A stretch of 64,000 nt of DNA from Stutzerimonas stutzeri (GTDB lineage Bacteria; Pseudomonadota; Gammaproteobacteria; Pseudomonadales; Pseudomonadaceae). The first letter of the stretch is position 1. Each line of letters opens with the position of its first letter. A program made the position numbers and the translations under genes. Positions 25,100 to 33,914 of the stretch are shown in pieces. Where the stretch lies: positions 150,166 to 214,165 of the forward strand of contig DDVX01000015.1 of NCBI GenBank assembly GCA_002345575.1, written 5' to 3'. A model generated the notes under the pieces. It was not told the origin of the DNA. It saw only the letters and a program-made list of their open reading frames with translations, and did not search any database.

Positions 25100-25246
25100 G
25101 GTGCAAGCTCCCGCTAATGCGAACACCGAGCCTATCCGCGCGCATGGGAAAACGCTAATCGAGGCCATCATTTCAGGCCTCAGGCCGTGGTGACGCCAAT
25201 CCCGAAGGTATTCATCGGCGCGAGTACGATAATCGCGAAAACAAAA

Positions 25247-25268
25247 AAAGCCCCTATTACGGGGCTTT
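25247..25268. terminator. Terminator hairpin near the tRNA cluster
   Basis: AAAGCCCC/GGGGCTTT with a 6-base loop, preceded by an A-tract (T-tract on the minus strand). It would stop minus-strand transcription coming from the tRNA side. Confidence 0.7.
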
Positions 25269-25397
25269 CAGGGATTTCCGATGGGTCAGCCAAATCGCGA
25301 CCTATCCCGCCTGGGTGGGGGTTTCTACGCTCGCTTGCAAATTCGTGGAACACGCTGGGAACAAACTCATGCTCTTTAGGCTTGCTCCAGAAACGCG

Positions 25398-25420
25398 AAA
25401 GCCCCGAAATTCGGGGCTTT
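25398..25420 (-). terminator. Terminator of the tRNA-Arg-His-Leu transcript
   Basis: AAAGCCCCGA / TCGGGGCTTT with a 3-base loop, extended outward by AAACGC/GCGTTT pairing, 13 bases beyond the 3' end of tRNA-Leu. Confidence 0.8.
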
Positions 25421-25432
25421 CAGCGTTTTACA

Positions 25433-25517
25433 TGGTGCGGACAGAGAGACTCGAACTCTCACACCTTGCGGCGCCAGAACCTAAATCTGGTGTGTCTACC
25501 AATTCCACCACGTCCGC
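25433..25517 (-). tRNA. tRNA-Leu (anticodon UAG)
   Basis: The minus strand reads GCGGACG acceptor start to an encoded CCA end (85 nt including CCA). The anticodon arm is CCAGA-TTTAGGT-TCTGG, giving anticodon TAG. A long variable arm and GAGTTCGAGTCTC T-arm mark it as class II tRNA-Leu. It is the last of three tRNAs on this strand. Confidence 0.95.
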
Positions 25518-25529
25518 AAACGCTTTAAA

Positions 25530-25559
25530 CGAAAACGCCAGGCGCTGCCTGGCGTTTCG
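25530..25559 (-). other. Hairpin between tRNA-His and tRNA-Leu
   Basis: AAACGCCAGGC and GCCTGGCGTTT form a strong stem with a GCT-type loop, in the spacer between tRNA-His and tRNA-Leu. It could be an RNA-processing site or a leaky terminator lowering tRNA-Leu output. Confidence 0.6.
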
Positions 25560-25564
25560 GAATA

Positions 25565-25640
25565 TGGGGTGGACGATGGGGTTCGAACCCACGACCGCAG
25601 GAGCCACAATCCTGTGCTCTACCAACTGAGCTACGCCCAC
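25565..25640 (-). tRNA. tRNA-His (anticodon GUG)
   Basis: 76 nt including encoded CCA. The 5' end GTGGGCGTAGCTCAG carries the extra G-1 that pairs with C73, a tRNA-His identity element. The anticodon arm CAGGA-TTGTGGC-TCCTG gives GTG. Confidence 0.96.
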
Positions 25641-25674
25641 CATATTGCATTGCTTGTGCCAGAGACCAAGTTAA

Positions 25675-25751
25675 TGGCGCACCCGGCAGGATTCGAACCT
25701 GCGACCATCCGCTTAGAAGGCGGATGCTCTATCCAACTGAGCTACGGGCGC
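25675..25751 (-). tRNA. tRNA-Arg (anticodon UCU)
   Basis: 77 nt including encoded CCA, with 5' GCGCCCGTAGCTCAG and anticodon arm TCCGC-CTTCTAA-GCGGA, giving anticodon TCT. It is the first of the Arg-His-Leu series; in P. aeruginosa a tRNA-Pro is, from memory, also present in the cluster, but I do not see one here. Confidence 0.95.
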
Positions 25752-26017
25752 TTTTATCTGCATTCTAGGAGCGCAGACTTCAAGCTCCGACTACCGAAGA
25801 TAACCTTCTTAAGTCGTCTTACCCAGCAGCAGGCTGTGCTCGACAAGCGGGGCGAATCTTAAGGGGCTACTGGCAGTCCGTCAACAGCAAAATTAAAAAA
25901 AGTTCATTGAGGTAAAGGAGTTACGCGCACTCGTTGATGCAGCGTCTTTGCCAGATCGCACCGTCGTGCGAGAATGCGCGTACTTTTTCAGTCCTCTCCG
26001 ATGGTTAACCAAGCGTC

Positions 26018-26872
26018 ATGACCGCAAAATTGATCGACGGTAAAACGATCGCTGCCAACATCCGCCAGCAGATCGCCAGCAAAGTTGCCGAGCGCACCAG
26101 GCAAGGTCTCAGGATTCCGGGGTTGGCCGTGATTCTCGTAGGCACGGACCCGGCCTCTCAGGTCTACGTTGCACATAAGCGCAGGGACTGCGAGGAAGTC
26201 GGCTTCAAGTCCACTGCTCATGACCTGCCAGCTGAGACCCAGCAGGACGAGCTGTTAGCGCTGATCGACCAGCTCAATGAAGACCCGCTTGTTGATGGCA
26301 TCCTCGTGCAATTGCCACTCCCACGGCATCTGGATGCTTCACAGCTGCTCGAACGCATCCGTCCGGATAAGGACGTGGATGGCTTCCATCCTTACAACAT
26401 TGGCCGACTTGCCCAGCGCATGCCTCTGCTGCGGCCGTGCACGCCGAAAGGCATCATGGCGCTGCTGGAAAGCACCGGCGTCGATCTGCACGGCCTTAAT
26501 GCGGTCGTTGTTGGCGCTTCGAATATCGTTGGCCGCCCCATGGCGCTGGAATTGCTGCTGGCTGGCTGCACCACGACCGTGACCCATCGTTTCACCCATG
26601 ATCTGAGCGAACACGTCAAACGTGCCGATCTGATCGTCGTGGCGACAGGCATTACCGGCCTCGTTAAAGGCGAATGGATCAAGGAAGGCGCCATCGTCAT
26701 CGACGTAGGCATCAATCGGCAGGCCGATGGCAAGCTGGTCGGGGATGTCGAGTTCGATGTCGCCGCGCAGCGCGCAGGATGGATCACACCTGTACCCGGC
26801 GGAGTTGGCCCAATGACGCGTGCCTGCCTGCTAGAGAACACCTTGCATGCGGCTGAGCATCTGCACAAATAG
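26018..26872 (+). CDS. folD: Methylenetetrahydrofolate dehydrogenase / cyclohydrolase
   Basis: FolD interconverts 5,10-methylene-, methenyl- and 10-formyl-THF for purine, Met and fMet synthesis. The 284-aa product has the N-terminal YVAHKRRDCEEVGFKS, with the catalytic Lys in the YxxxK motif, the substrate loop VDGILVQLPLPRHLD, DKDVDGFHPYNIGRL, and the NADP-binding NAVVVGASNIVGRPMALELL. It ends in the signature TPVPGGVGPMTRACLLENT. The ATG at 26018 is conserved. It is divergent from the tRNA cluster. Confidence 0.97.
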   Translation: MTAKLIDGKTIAANIRQQIASKVAERTRQGLRIPGLAVILVGTDPASQVYVAHKRRDCEEVGFKSTAHDLPAETQQDELLALIDQLNEDPLVDGILVQLPLPRHLDASQLLERIRPDKDVDGFHPYNIGRLAQRMPLLRPCTPKGIMALLESTGVDLHGLNAVVVGASNIVGRPMALELLLAGCTTTVTHRFTHDLSEHVKRADLIVVATGITGLVKGEWIKEGAIVIDVGINRQADGKLVGDVEFDVAAQRAGWITPVPGGVGPMTRACLLENTLHAAEHLHK

Positions 26873-26888
26873 AATATTGGCATGGATC

Positions 26889-26920
26889 AGCAATACGGCA
26901 CCCGAGGGTGCCGTATTGCT
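26889..26920 (+). terminator. Terminator of folD
   Basis: Perfect 15-bp stem AGCAATACGGCACCC / GGGTGCCGTATTGCT with a 2-base loop, 16 bases after the folD stop codon. Confidence 0.75.
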
Positions 26921-27019
26921 ATCTGTTCTATGCGAGCCTGGGTTGAAACCTGATCGCCACAACTAAAAAGGCACCCGCCGCGACCACCACGAGAGCCTTG
27001 CTCTGACCTTCTGGAGCAC

Positions 27020-28351
27020 TCAATCTTCGCTGCGAACCGCCAGTACGAAGCGCCCGCCACCATCCCCTACCGCACCTACTTTCAGCTGATACTCGCCGAC
27101 TTCAAGGTACTGACTGATACGCGCATTGGTGCCGCCAGCACTGTCGTCATCCTGCAGCTCAACACCCCTTCCCGCCAGCTCAAGCAGAGCATCGAAGTCG
27201 GGCGACGTCAGGTCGATCACATACTCGCCCGCAGCTTTCACCAGCACTGTGGCCGCACTGGGCCGGCCAGCCGAAAGGCGCCCTTGGGCGAACTGGCCAG
27301 CTTCCAGTTGGGCCAGACTGCCCTGCTGTATGGGCTCCTGTGAGTAGCTCAGCTCAAACAAGCCCGCCTGGCCGTTCACGCTCTGTGCCCTGACCTGATA
27401 GCGGCCCGGTAGCAGAACCTGACTCAACCTGGCGTCATGATTGTCGCCACTGTCATCATCGGTCACGCTCAGCGAGTTGCCAGTCAATTCCAGCAACGAG
27501 TCGACGTCGGCGGAGCGCATCTCCAGTTGCACGAATGTCGTCTGTTTGAGGTCCAGTTCGTAGTGCGCAGGCATCATGCTGGCTACGCCATTGATTGTTT
27601 GCCCCTCTTCCAGCCCACCGCTGTTACGCACCTGCATACTGGCTGGCAACACCCGCTGGGTCAGGCCCAGGCTGAAGGTGCCGCGCGTAGCCACACCAAC
27701 AGCAGCAGCCTGAATAACGTACTGACCAGGCTGGAGAAAGCCCTGGATCTGCGAATTCGTGCTTTCACCAAAGTCATCATTTTCCAGACGAATGCCACTA
27801 CCCTGCAGCGACAGGCTCGTATCGAAGTCGGTCGACTCCATGCTCAGGGTGTAGATGGCAGGCTCCAGTACCTCAACCTGGTATTCGTTGCCTGCACTTG
27901 CTAGTTGGCCGACAACGTTATCACCCGCAGCCAGCGCGCCACTGTTGCGCAGACTCTGGCGCTTCAAAGCCAGGCGAAATGGCCCGTAAGTCGACGCATC
28001 GTCACCGCTCACACTCAAGGTGTACGTGCCGTCGCTGCTTGGCGCCAGAACCAGCGCACCAACGCCAGGGCCGGAGATCAGCCGCCCCTGAGCATCGAAC
28101 AGAGTCAGCAAGGTATCGATACTCTCCGATTGACGTACATCAACCGCCTCGCCACCGCGCAGACGCAGAGGGAAGCTCTGATAACGCGAACCGTTGTTGG
28201 CATTGACCTTACTCTGCGTGCTCAGCTCGCCCGTCAGGCTGGCTTGCTCACCCACTCCTGTTGCGGTTAGCGATGGGGTACCAGCGCACCCTGCCAGAGC
28301 CAAGCCGGATAGAAGAAGGACACGGGAAGAAAATGCGAAGGTAGATCTCAT
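27020..28351 (-). CDS. Lipoprotein with repeated pre-peptidase-C-like domains
   Basis: The product (443 aa) has a lipoprotein signal peptide with lipobox LALAGC (lipidated Cys near residue 21). The mature part consists of about four repeats of roughly 100 residues, each with a form of DxLLxL.....G......D.DDS/DFG....SxI..FL.PGxYxV.. (for example SLSLQGSGIRLENDDFGEST and DALLELAGRGVELQDDDSAG). This pattern is typical of pre-peptidase C-terminal beta-sandwich domains, which often bind calcium through the acidic DDDS loops. It corresponds in position to P. aeruginosa PA1797. No enzymatic domain; a surface or periplasmic binding role is inferred. The ATG at 28349-28351 gives the signal peptide. 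Confidence 0.85.
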   Translation of the reverse strand: MRSTFAFSSRVLLLSGLALAGCAGTPSLTATGVGEQASLTGELSTQSKVNANNGSRYQSFPLRLRGGEAVDVRQSESIDTLLTLFDAQGRLISGPGVGALVLAPSSDGTYTLSVSGDDASTYGPFRLALKRQSLRNSGALAAGDNVVGQLASAGNEYQVEVLEPAIYTLSMESTDFDTSLSLQGSGIRLENDDFGESTNSQIQGFLQPGQYVIQAAAVGVATRGTFSLGLTQRVLPASMQVRNSGGLEEGQTINGVASMMPAHYELDLKQTTFVQLEMRSADVDSLLELTGNSLSVTDDDSGDNHDARLSQVLLPGRYQVRAQSVNGQAGLFELSYSQEPIQQGSLAQLEAGQFAQGRLSAGRPSAATVLVKAAGEYVIDLTSPDFDALLELAGRGVELQDDDSAGGTNARISQYLEVGEYQLKVGAVGDGGGRFVLAVRSED

Positions 28352-28550
28352 GCTAAGCCCTAAAGAAGAAAAAGATTGCCCGCTTTTGGAGCGTCGAACT
28401 GTCCAGCAAAAGTCTCGTCCTGTAGTTGACTGAAAGTATTCCAACCGCTATGCCGCTCAGAGTGATGGCGGTAGCGATAGCCAGAATAAGGTTACGCACC
28501 CAAACTCACTACGGAGAGGTTAGCCATCACAAAGGCGCCAGAGCGGGTAC

Positions 28551-28580
28551 AAAAAAGCCGCTTTTTGGAGCGGCTTTTTT
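28551..28580 (-). terminator. Terminator after cysS
   Basis: AAAAAAGCCGCT / AGCGGCTTTTTT, 12-bp stem with T-tract on either strand, 14 bases beyond the cysS stop codon on the minus strand. Confidence 0.85.
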
Positions 28581-28594
28581 GTCATCAGCAGGGT

Positions 28595-29980
28595 TTAGTC
28601 TGCCAAGCGCCAGGTTGTGCCACCCTTGCCATCCTCCAGCACCACACCCATCGCGGTGAGCTGGTCGCGAATACGGTCGGATTCGGCCCAGTTCTTCTCG
28701 CTGCGCGCTTGCAGGCGCGCAGCGATCAGGGCATCCACTTCGGCCACGTCGACCTTGCCGGCGGCGCCGACCTGCAGAAACGCCTCAGGCTCGAGTTGCA
28801 GCACGCCGAGTACAGATGCCAGCTCTTTCAGGCGCGCAGCCAACGCGGCAGCAGATTGCACATCCGCGTCCCGCAGGCGGTTGACCTCACGGATCATCTC
28901 GAACAGCACCGAACAGGCTTCCGGTGAGTTGAAGTCGTCGTCCATGGCCGCAGCAAAGCGCTCGACGAATGCTTCGCCGCCGGCCGGTGCCGCTTCAGGC
29001 AAGCCTTTCAGTCCGTTATAAAAACGCTCCAGGGCGCCCTTGGCTTCCTTGAGGCTGTCTTCGGAGTAGTTGATCGGGCTGCGGTAGTGGCTGGCCACCA
29101 GCAGGTAGCGCACTACTTCCGGGTGGTACTTCTCCAGCACTTCGCGGATGGTGAAAAAGTTGCCCAGGGATTTGGACATCTTCTCGCCGTCCACGCGCAC
29201 CGCGCCGGCGTGCATCCAGGCATTAGCGTACGGCTTGCCGGTGGCCGCCTCGCTCTGCGCGATTTCGTTTTCATGGTGCGGGAACACCAGGTCCGGGCCA
29301 CCGCCATGAATGTCGAAGGTTTCACCCAGGCAACAGGTGGACATCACCGAACACTCGATGTGCCAGCCGGGACGACCGGCGCCCCAGGGCGACTGCCAGC
29401 TCGGTTCGCCGGGCTTGACGCCCTTCCACAGCACGAAGTCCAGCGGGTCTTCCTTGGCCTCATCGACCTCGATGCGCGCCCCGATCTTCAGATCTTCGAT
29501 CTTCTTGCGCGACAGCTTGCCGTAGCCGGCGAACTTGCCGACCCGGTAATACACGTCGCCATTACCCGGGGCGTAGGCGTAGCCCTTGTCGATCAAGGTC
29601 TGGATCATCGCGAACATGCCGTCGATGTGCTGCGTGGCACGCGGCTCGATGTCAGGGCGCAGCACGCTGAGGCGCGCCTCGTCCTCGTGCATGGCGGCAA
29701 TCATGCGCTCGACCAGTGCCTCGAACGGCTCGCCGTTCTCCTGGGCGCGGCGGATGATCTTGTCGTCGATGTCGGTGATATTGCGCACATAGGTGACGTC
29801 GTAGCCGCGATGACGCAGCCAGCGCGTCACCACGTCGAACGCCACCATTACCCGCGCATGGCCGATGTGGCAGTAGTCATAGACGGTCATGCCGCACACG
29901 TACATGCGCACCTGGTTGGCGACCAAGGGCGCGAAAACGTCCTTGGTCTTGCTCAGGGTGTTGTAGATCGACAACGCCAT
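28595..29980 (-). CDS. cysS: Cysteinyl-tRNA synthetase
   Basis: CysS charges tRNA-Cys. The 461-aa product has the class I HIGH-type motif CHIGHARVMVAFD, a zinc-binding set (Cys28 in YVCGMTVYD; Cys in WHIECSVMST; the His pair in FPHHENEIAQSEA), the KMSKS loop (GEKMSKSLGNFFT) and a C-terminal helical anticodon region ending in KGGTTWRLAD. Length is normal. It follows glnS with a 3-base gap, so the two synthetase genes form one operon. Confidence 0.98.
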   Translation of the reverse strand: MALSIYNTLSKTKDVFAPLVANQVRMYVCGMTVYDYCHIGHARVMVAFDVVTRWLRHRGYDVTYVRNITDIDDKIIRRAQENGEPFEALVERMIAAMHEDEARLSVLRPDIEPRATQHIDGMFAMIQTLIDKGYAYAPGNGDVYYRVGKFAGYGKLSRKKIEDLKIGARIEVDEAKEDPLDFVLWKGVKPGEPSWQSPWGAGRPGWHIECSVMSTCCLGETFDIHGGGPDLVFPHHENEIAQSEAATGKPYANAWMHAGAVRVDGEKMSKSLGNFFTIREVLEKYHPEVVRYLLVASHYRSPINYSEDSLKEAKGALERFYNGLKGLPEAAPAGGEAFVERFAAAMDDDFNSPEACSVLFEMIREVNRLRDADVQSAAALAARLKELASVLGVLQLEPEAFLQVGAAGKVDVAEVDALIAARLQARSEKNWAESDRIRDQLTAMGVVLEDGKGGTTWRLAD

Positions 29981-29983
29981 GGA

Positions 29984-31654
29984 TCAGGCTCCCCAGGAGT
30001 CGCGCAGCGTGACGGTACGGTTGAACACCAGCGCACCCGGTGCCGAATCCTGACTGTCGACGCAGAAGTAACCTTCGCGCTCGAACTGGAAGCGCTCTTC
30101 GGCCTCTGCATTGGCCAACGAGGGCTCGGCGCGGCAGCCCTTGAGCACGATCAGGGAATTTGGATTGATGTCATCGAGGAAGCTACCACCACCCTCTTCG
30201 CTCTTTTCCGGGTTCGGCGAGCGGAACAGGCGATCGTACAGGCGCACTTCGCACTCGACGCTTTCGGCGGCCGGCACCCAGTGGATCACACCCTTGACCT
30301 TGCGACCTTCCGGGTTCTTGCCCAGGGTGTTTTCGTCGTAGGAGCAGCGCAGCTCGACGATGTTACCCTCGGCATCCTTGATCGCCTCGTCGGCGCGGAT
30401 CACGTAGCTGCCGCGCAGGCGCACTTCGCCGCCAGGAATCAGCCGCTTGAAGCCCGCCGGCGGGACTTCTTCGAAGTCGCTGGCATCGATGTAGATTTCG
30501 CGGGAGAAAGGCAGCACGCGCACGCCCATGTCCTGCTTGGGATGTCGCGGCAGCTCGAGGTTTTCCACCTGCCCTTCTGGGTAGTTAGTGATCACCACCT
30601 TGAGCGGCTTGAGCACGCACATGGCGCGTCCGGCGTTGGCGTCCAGGTCTTCGCGAATGGCGAATTCAAGCATGCCTATATCCACCAGGCCGCCCGCACG
30701 GTTGACGCCGATCATGTCGCAGAAATTGCGGATCGAAGCCGGTGTGTAGCCACGGCGACGGAAGCCGGACAGCGTGGACATGCGCGGGTCATTCCAGCCG
30801 CTAACGTGCTGCTCGTCCACCAACTGCTTAAGCTTGCGCTTACTGGTGATGGTGTAGTTCAGGTTGAGGCGCGCGAACTCATACTGGCGCGGCTTGGCTG
30901 GTACCGGCAGATGCTCTAGGAACCATTCGTAAAGCGGGCGGTGATCCTCGAACTCCAGCGTACAGATCGAGTGGGTGATACCCTCGATGGCATCCGACTG
31001 ACCGTGGGTAAAGTCGTAGCTCGGGTAGATGCACCATTTGTCACCGGTCTGGTGATGATGGGCGTGACGAATGCGATAGAGGATCGGGTCGCGCAGGTTC
31101 ATGTTCGGCGCGGCCATGTCGATCTTCGCCCGAAGCGCGCGTGCGCCATCGGGAAACTCGCCGGCTTTCATGCGCGCAAACAGGTCCAGGTTCTCTTCAA
31201 CGCTGCGCTCGCGGAACGGGCTGTTCTTACCGGGCTCGGTCAGGCTTCCGCGATACTCGCGCGCCTCGTCCGACGACAGATCGCAGACATAAGCCTTACC
31301 TGTCTTGATCAGATGCACGGCCCAGTCATACAGCTGGTCGAAGTAATCGGACGCGTAATGTTCTTCGCCGGCCCACTGGAAACCCAGCCACTGCACATCG
31401 GCTTTGATCGCGTCGATGTATTCCTGGTCTTCCTTGGCCGGGTTGGTATCGTCAAAACGCAGATTGCAAACGCCGCCGAATTCTTGTGCCAGACCGAAGT
31501 TCAGGCAGATCGACTTGGCGTGGCCAATGTGCAGGTAACCGTTAGGCTCCGGCGGGAAGCGCGTAACGATGCTGGCGTGCTTACCGGAATCCAGGTCAGC
31601 CTGGACGATCGGGCGGAGAAAATTGGTTGCTGCGGTAGTCTCAGGCTTGCTCAT
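29984..31654 (-). CDS. glnS: Glutaminyl-tRNA synthetase
   Basis: GlnS charges tRNA-Gln directly. The 556-aa product has FPPEPNGYLHIGHAKSICLN (HIGH motif), the active-site region LRFDDTNPAKEDQEYIDAI, the KMSKS equivalent TITSKRKLKQL, and a two-beta-barrel anticodon domain (RVLPFSREIYIDASDFEE; GVIHWVPAAESVECEVRLY). Length matches the usual about 555 aa. The ATG is at 31652-31654. It is the first gene of the glnS-cysS operon, divergent from ppiB. Confidence 0.98.
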   Translation of the reverse strand: MSKPETTAATNFLRPIVQADLDSGKHASIVTRFPPEPNGYLHIGHAKSICLNFGLAQEFGGVCNLRFDDTNPAKEDQEYIDAIKADVQWLGFQWAGEEHYASDYFDQLYDWAVHLIKTGKAYVCDLSSDEAREYRGSLTEPGKNSPFRERSVEENLDLFARMKAGEFPDGARALRAKIDMAAPNMNLRDPILYRIRHAHHHQTGDKWCIYPSYDFTHGQSDAIEGITHSICTLEFEDHRPLYEWFLEHLPVPAKPRQYEFARLNLNYTITSKRKLKQLVDEQHVSGWNDPRMSTLSGFRRRGYTPASIRNFCDMIGVNRAGGLVDIGMLEFAIREDLDANAGRAMCVLKPLKVVITNYPEGQVENLELPRHPKQDMGVRVLPFSREIYIDASDFEEVPPAGFKRLIPGGEVRLRGSYVIRADEAIKDAEGNIVELRCSYDENTLGKNPEGRKVKGVIHWVPAAESVECEVRLYDRLFRSPNPEKSEEGGGSFLDDINPNSLIVLKGCRAEPSLANAEAEERFQFEREGYFCVDSQDSAPGALVFNRTVTLRDSWGA

Positions 31655-31727
31655 GGTGTCCTTAGCGATCTGCGAGTATGCGGCTCAGAGAGGTTTACAA
31701 AAGTAGCGAGCGACGATCAAGCAATGC

Positions 31728-31788
31728 GAGATCAGCCAAACATAGCGTTGTGTACGAGCAGTACATGAGCATTCTGAGGCTGATTTCA
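31728..31788. other. Hairpin-forming element between glnS and ppiB
   Basis: GAGATCAGCC (31728-31737) pairs with GGCTGATTTC (31779-31788), 9 of 10 positions; inside it TGTAC and GTACA (31751-31765) form a second, central stem. It lies in the 293-base divergent spacer. It could be a structured leader or a dispersed hairpin repeat. Confidence 0.5.
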
Positions 31789-31947
31789 GCGCAGCATGGT
31801 CGAGCGCAGTACTTTGCACGGCCTCTCTCAGGGTAGGCCGGTCAAACCAAAGGGCTTATCATAGCGGACCCGTCAATCCCCTGACAGAGCCAGGCACCCG
31901 CCCTCTTCAGCTAACGACATCCTCTTTTCGATACAAGGAAGCCTGCA

Positions 31948-32442
31948 ATGATCCTGCTCCATACCAATCATGGCGTCATCACCGTCAAGCTGTTCGAAGA
32001 CAAGGCTCCCGAGACCACGGCCAACTTCAAGGAATATGTCAGCAGCGGTCACTACGACGGCACTATTTTTCACCGCGTGATCGGTAACTTTATGATCCAA
32101 GGCGGCGGCTTTGAGCCCGGCATGAAGCAGAAAACCGTCCGCGCCTCAATCAAGAACGAAGCCAACAACGGGCTTTCCAACAAGAACGGCACTTTGGCCA
32201 TGGCACGTACCATGGAGCCACACTCGGCCTCTGCGCAGTTTTTCATCAACGTCAAGGACAACGATTTTCTCGACCACACCGCGCCAACCGTTCAGGGCTG
32301 GGGCTACGCCGTGTTCGGTGAAGTGGTCGATGGCATGGATGTGGTCGAAAAGATCAAGTCTGTTTCCACCACAATGAAGGCGGGTCACCAAGACGTTCCG
32401 GTTGACGACGTGATCATCGAAAAGGCCGAAATCGTCGAGTAA
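31948..32442 (+). CDS. ppiB: Peptidyl-prolyl cis-trans isomerase B (cyclophilin)
   Basis: Cytoplasmic cyclophilin that speeds proline isomerisation during folding. The 164-aa product has the conserved ETTANFKEYVSSGHYDGTIF, the active-site HRVIGNFMIQGGGFEPGM (Arg and Phe of the catalytic site), GTLAMARTMEPHSASAQFFI and VFGEVVDGMDVVEKI. No signal peptide, so it is the B form. AAGGAA precedes the ATG. It is followed after 6 bases by lpxH. Confidence 0.97.
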   Translation: MILLHTNHGVITVKLFEDKAPETTANFKEYVSSGHYDGTIFHRVIGNFMIQGGGFEPGMKQKTVRASIKNEANNGLSNKNGTLAMARTMEPHSASAQFFINVKDNDFLDHTAPTVQGWGYAVFGEVVDGMDVVEKIKSVSTTMKAGHQDVPVDDVIIEKAEIVE

Positions 32443-32448
32443 GCCTCG

Positions 32449-33171
32449 TTGATTCTGCTGATTTCAGATCTGCACCTCGAAGAGCAACGCCCGGATATCA
32501 GCCGGGCGTTTCTTCGTTTCCTCGAGACTCGCGCTGCGCAGGCCGAGGCGCTCTATATTCTTGGCGACTTCTTCGAGGTCTGGGTCGGCGACGATGGCAT
32601 GACGCCCTTCCAGCACGAAATCGCCAGCGCGCTGCGCACCTTGAGCAAAAGTGGCACACGCATCTACCTGATGCACGGTAACCGTGACTTCATGATTGGC
32701 CAGGCATTCTGCAAGGAAGCCGGCTGCACGCTGCTGTCCGACCCACATATCGCCATGTTTGGCGGTGAGCGGGTACTGCTGATGCACGGCGACAGTCTGT
32801 GTACCCAGGACGAAGGCTATATGCGCATGCGTCGCCTGCTGCGCAACCCGATAAGCTTGTTCATTCTGCACAGCCTGTCTCTCGCTAGACGACAAAAGAT
32901 CGCGTCGAAACTGCGTTCGACCAGCAAGAAAGAAACTCGGATGAAGGCCAGTGACATTGTTGACGTGACCCCTGAAGAGGTAGTCAGAGCGATGCGCAAG
33001 CACAAGGTCCGCACTTTGATCCACGGTCACACGCATCGCCCGGCAACCCATCCGCTGCAAATCGACGGTCAAGCCGCGCAGCGTATCGTCTTGGGTGATT
33101 GGGATCAGCAGGGCTGGGCGCTGCAGATTGACGCTTCCGGCTTTCAGCAGGCACCGTTCGAGCTCGCCTGA
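32449..33171 (+). CDS. lpxH: UDP-2,3-diacylglucosamine diphosphatase
   Basis: LpxH hydrolyses UDP-2,3-diacylglucosamine to lipid X in lipid A synthesis, at the inner-membrane face. The 240-aa product has all calcineurin-like metal motifs: ISDLHLE, GDFFEVWVGDDG, LMHGNRDFMIG, LLMHGDSLC and LIHGHTHRPATH. It starts at a TTG (32449), 6 bases after ppiB; no ATG upstream or shortly downstream would keep the first metal motif, so the TTG start and translational coupling to ppiB are inferred. Its stop codon directly abuts the miaE stop on the other strand. Confidence 0.95.
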   Translation: MILLISDLHLEEQRPDISRAFLRFLETRAAQAEALYILGDFFEVWVGDDGMTPFQHEIASALRTLSKSGTRIYLMHGNRDFMIGQAFCKEAGCTLLSDPHIAMFGGERVLLMHGDSLCTQDEGYMRMRRLLRNPISLFILHSLSLARRQKIASKLRSTSKKETRMKASDIVDVTPEEVVRAMRKHKVRTLIHGHTHRPATHPLQIDGQAAQRIVLGDWDQQGWALQIDASGFQQAPFELA

Positions 33172-33777
33172 TCAAGCCGCCAGGGGCACGCCGCTGTGGA
33201 AGCGGAACTCTGTATCAGGACCCTCGATCAACTCGCGCTCACGCTCTCGCACCCGGATGATTGTCGCATCGATATCGGCGGCATCACCGTATAGATAGGC
33301 GAGCTTCAGGTAGTCCTGAAAATGCCTCGCCTCAGACTTGAGCAAGCCGTGATAGAACTTGCCGAGCTCCTCATCCAGATGCGGAACCAGCATGGCGAAA
33401 CGCTCGCAGGAGCGCGCTTCGATAAAAGCGCCTGTTACCAGCGTATCGGTGAGTCGGTAAGGCTCATGGTTGCGAACCAGCTCGCGCAAGCCAGCTGCAT
33501 AACGCGATGAGCCTACATTGCGCAGCTCGATGCCACGCTTGCGAATGATCGACAGCACCTGCTCGAAATGCCGCAACTCTTCTCGCGCCAGTCGCGACAT
33601 CTTGTTTTGCAGGTCGGGTTTGTCGACATAGCGGAACATTAACTGAAAGGCGGCACCCGCAGCCTTCTTCTCGCAGTTACCGTGATCGATGAGCATCACA
33701 TCTTGATTTTGCAAAGCAACATCTACCCAGGCCGCTGGTGTTGCGCAGCCTAGAAATTCATTCAGTTCAGAAAGCAT
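33172..33777 (-). CDS. miaE: tRNA-(ms2io6A)-hydroxylase
   Basis: MiaE hydroxylates the isopentenyl group of 2-methylthio-N6-isopentenyladenosine at tRNA position 37, using a non-haem di-iron centre. The 201-aa product has the ferritin-like helices with iron ligands in DHGNCEKKAAGAAFQLMF, REELRHFEQVL, FIEARSCERFAML and SEARHFQDYLKLA. Length is usual. The ATG is at 33775-33777. It converges on lpxH with no gap between the stop codons. Confidence 0.95.
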   Translation of the reverse strand: MLSELNEFLGCATPAAWVDVALQNQDVMLIDHGNCEKKAAGAAFQLMFRYVDKPDLQNKMSRLAREELRHFEQVLSIIRKRGIELRNVGSSRYAAGLRELVRNHEPYRLTDTLVTGAFIEARSCERFAMLVPHLDEELGKFYHGLLKSEARHFQDYLKLAYLYGDAADIDATIIRVRERERELIEGPDTEFRFHSGVPLAA

Positions 33778-33914
33778 GACGAGCGTCTTGATAATGTCGA
33801 TGGGACCAGTATACGAGGCATCCTGTGCACGACCAACGCTGATTGATCTGCATCACCGATCAACGCCTGCAGCTTGTTATAGTGCCGTGACATGAACAGG
33901 AAACGGAGCCGATC

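Larger units (their letters stand above)
25100..25432. other. Spacer with two terminators between methyltransferase and tRNA cluster
   Basis: 333 bases without a gene. It contains the hairpins at 25247-25268 and 25398-25420, the latter ending the tRNA transcript. No coding frame between them is convincing. Confidence 0.6.

Noticed and set aside
29087..30919. 610-codon open frame on the plus strand
   Set aside because: It runs antisense to cysS and glnS, which are certain genes; the translation is His/Ala/Gly/Val-rich with no domain, as expected for the shadow of GC-rich genes.
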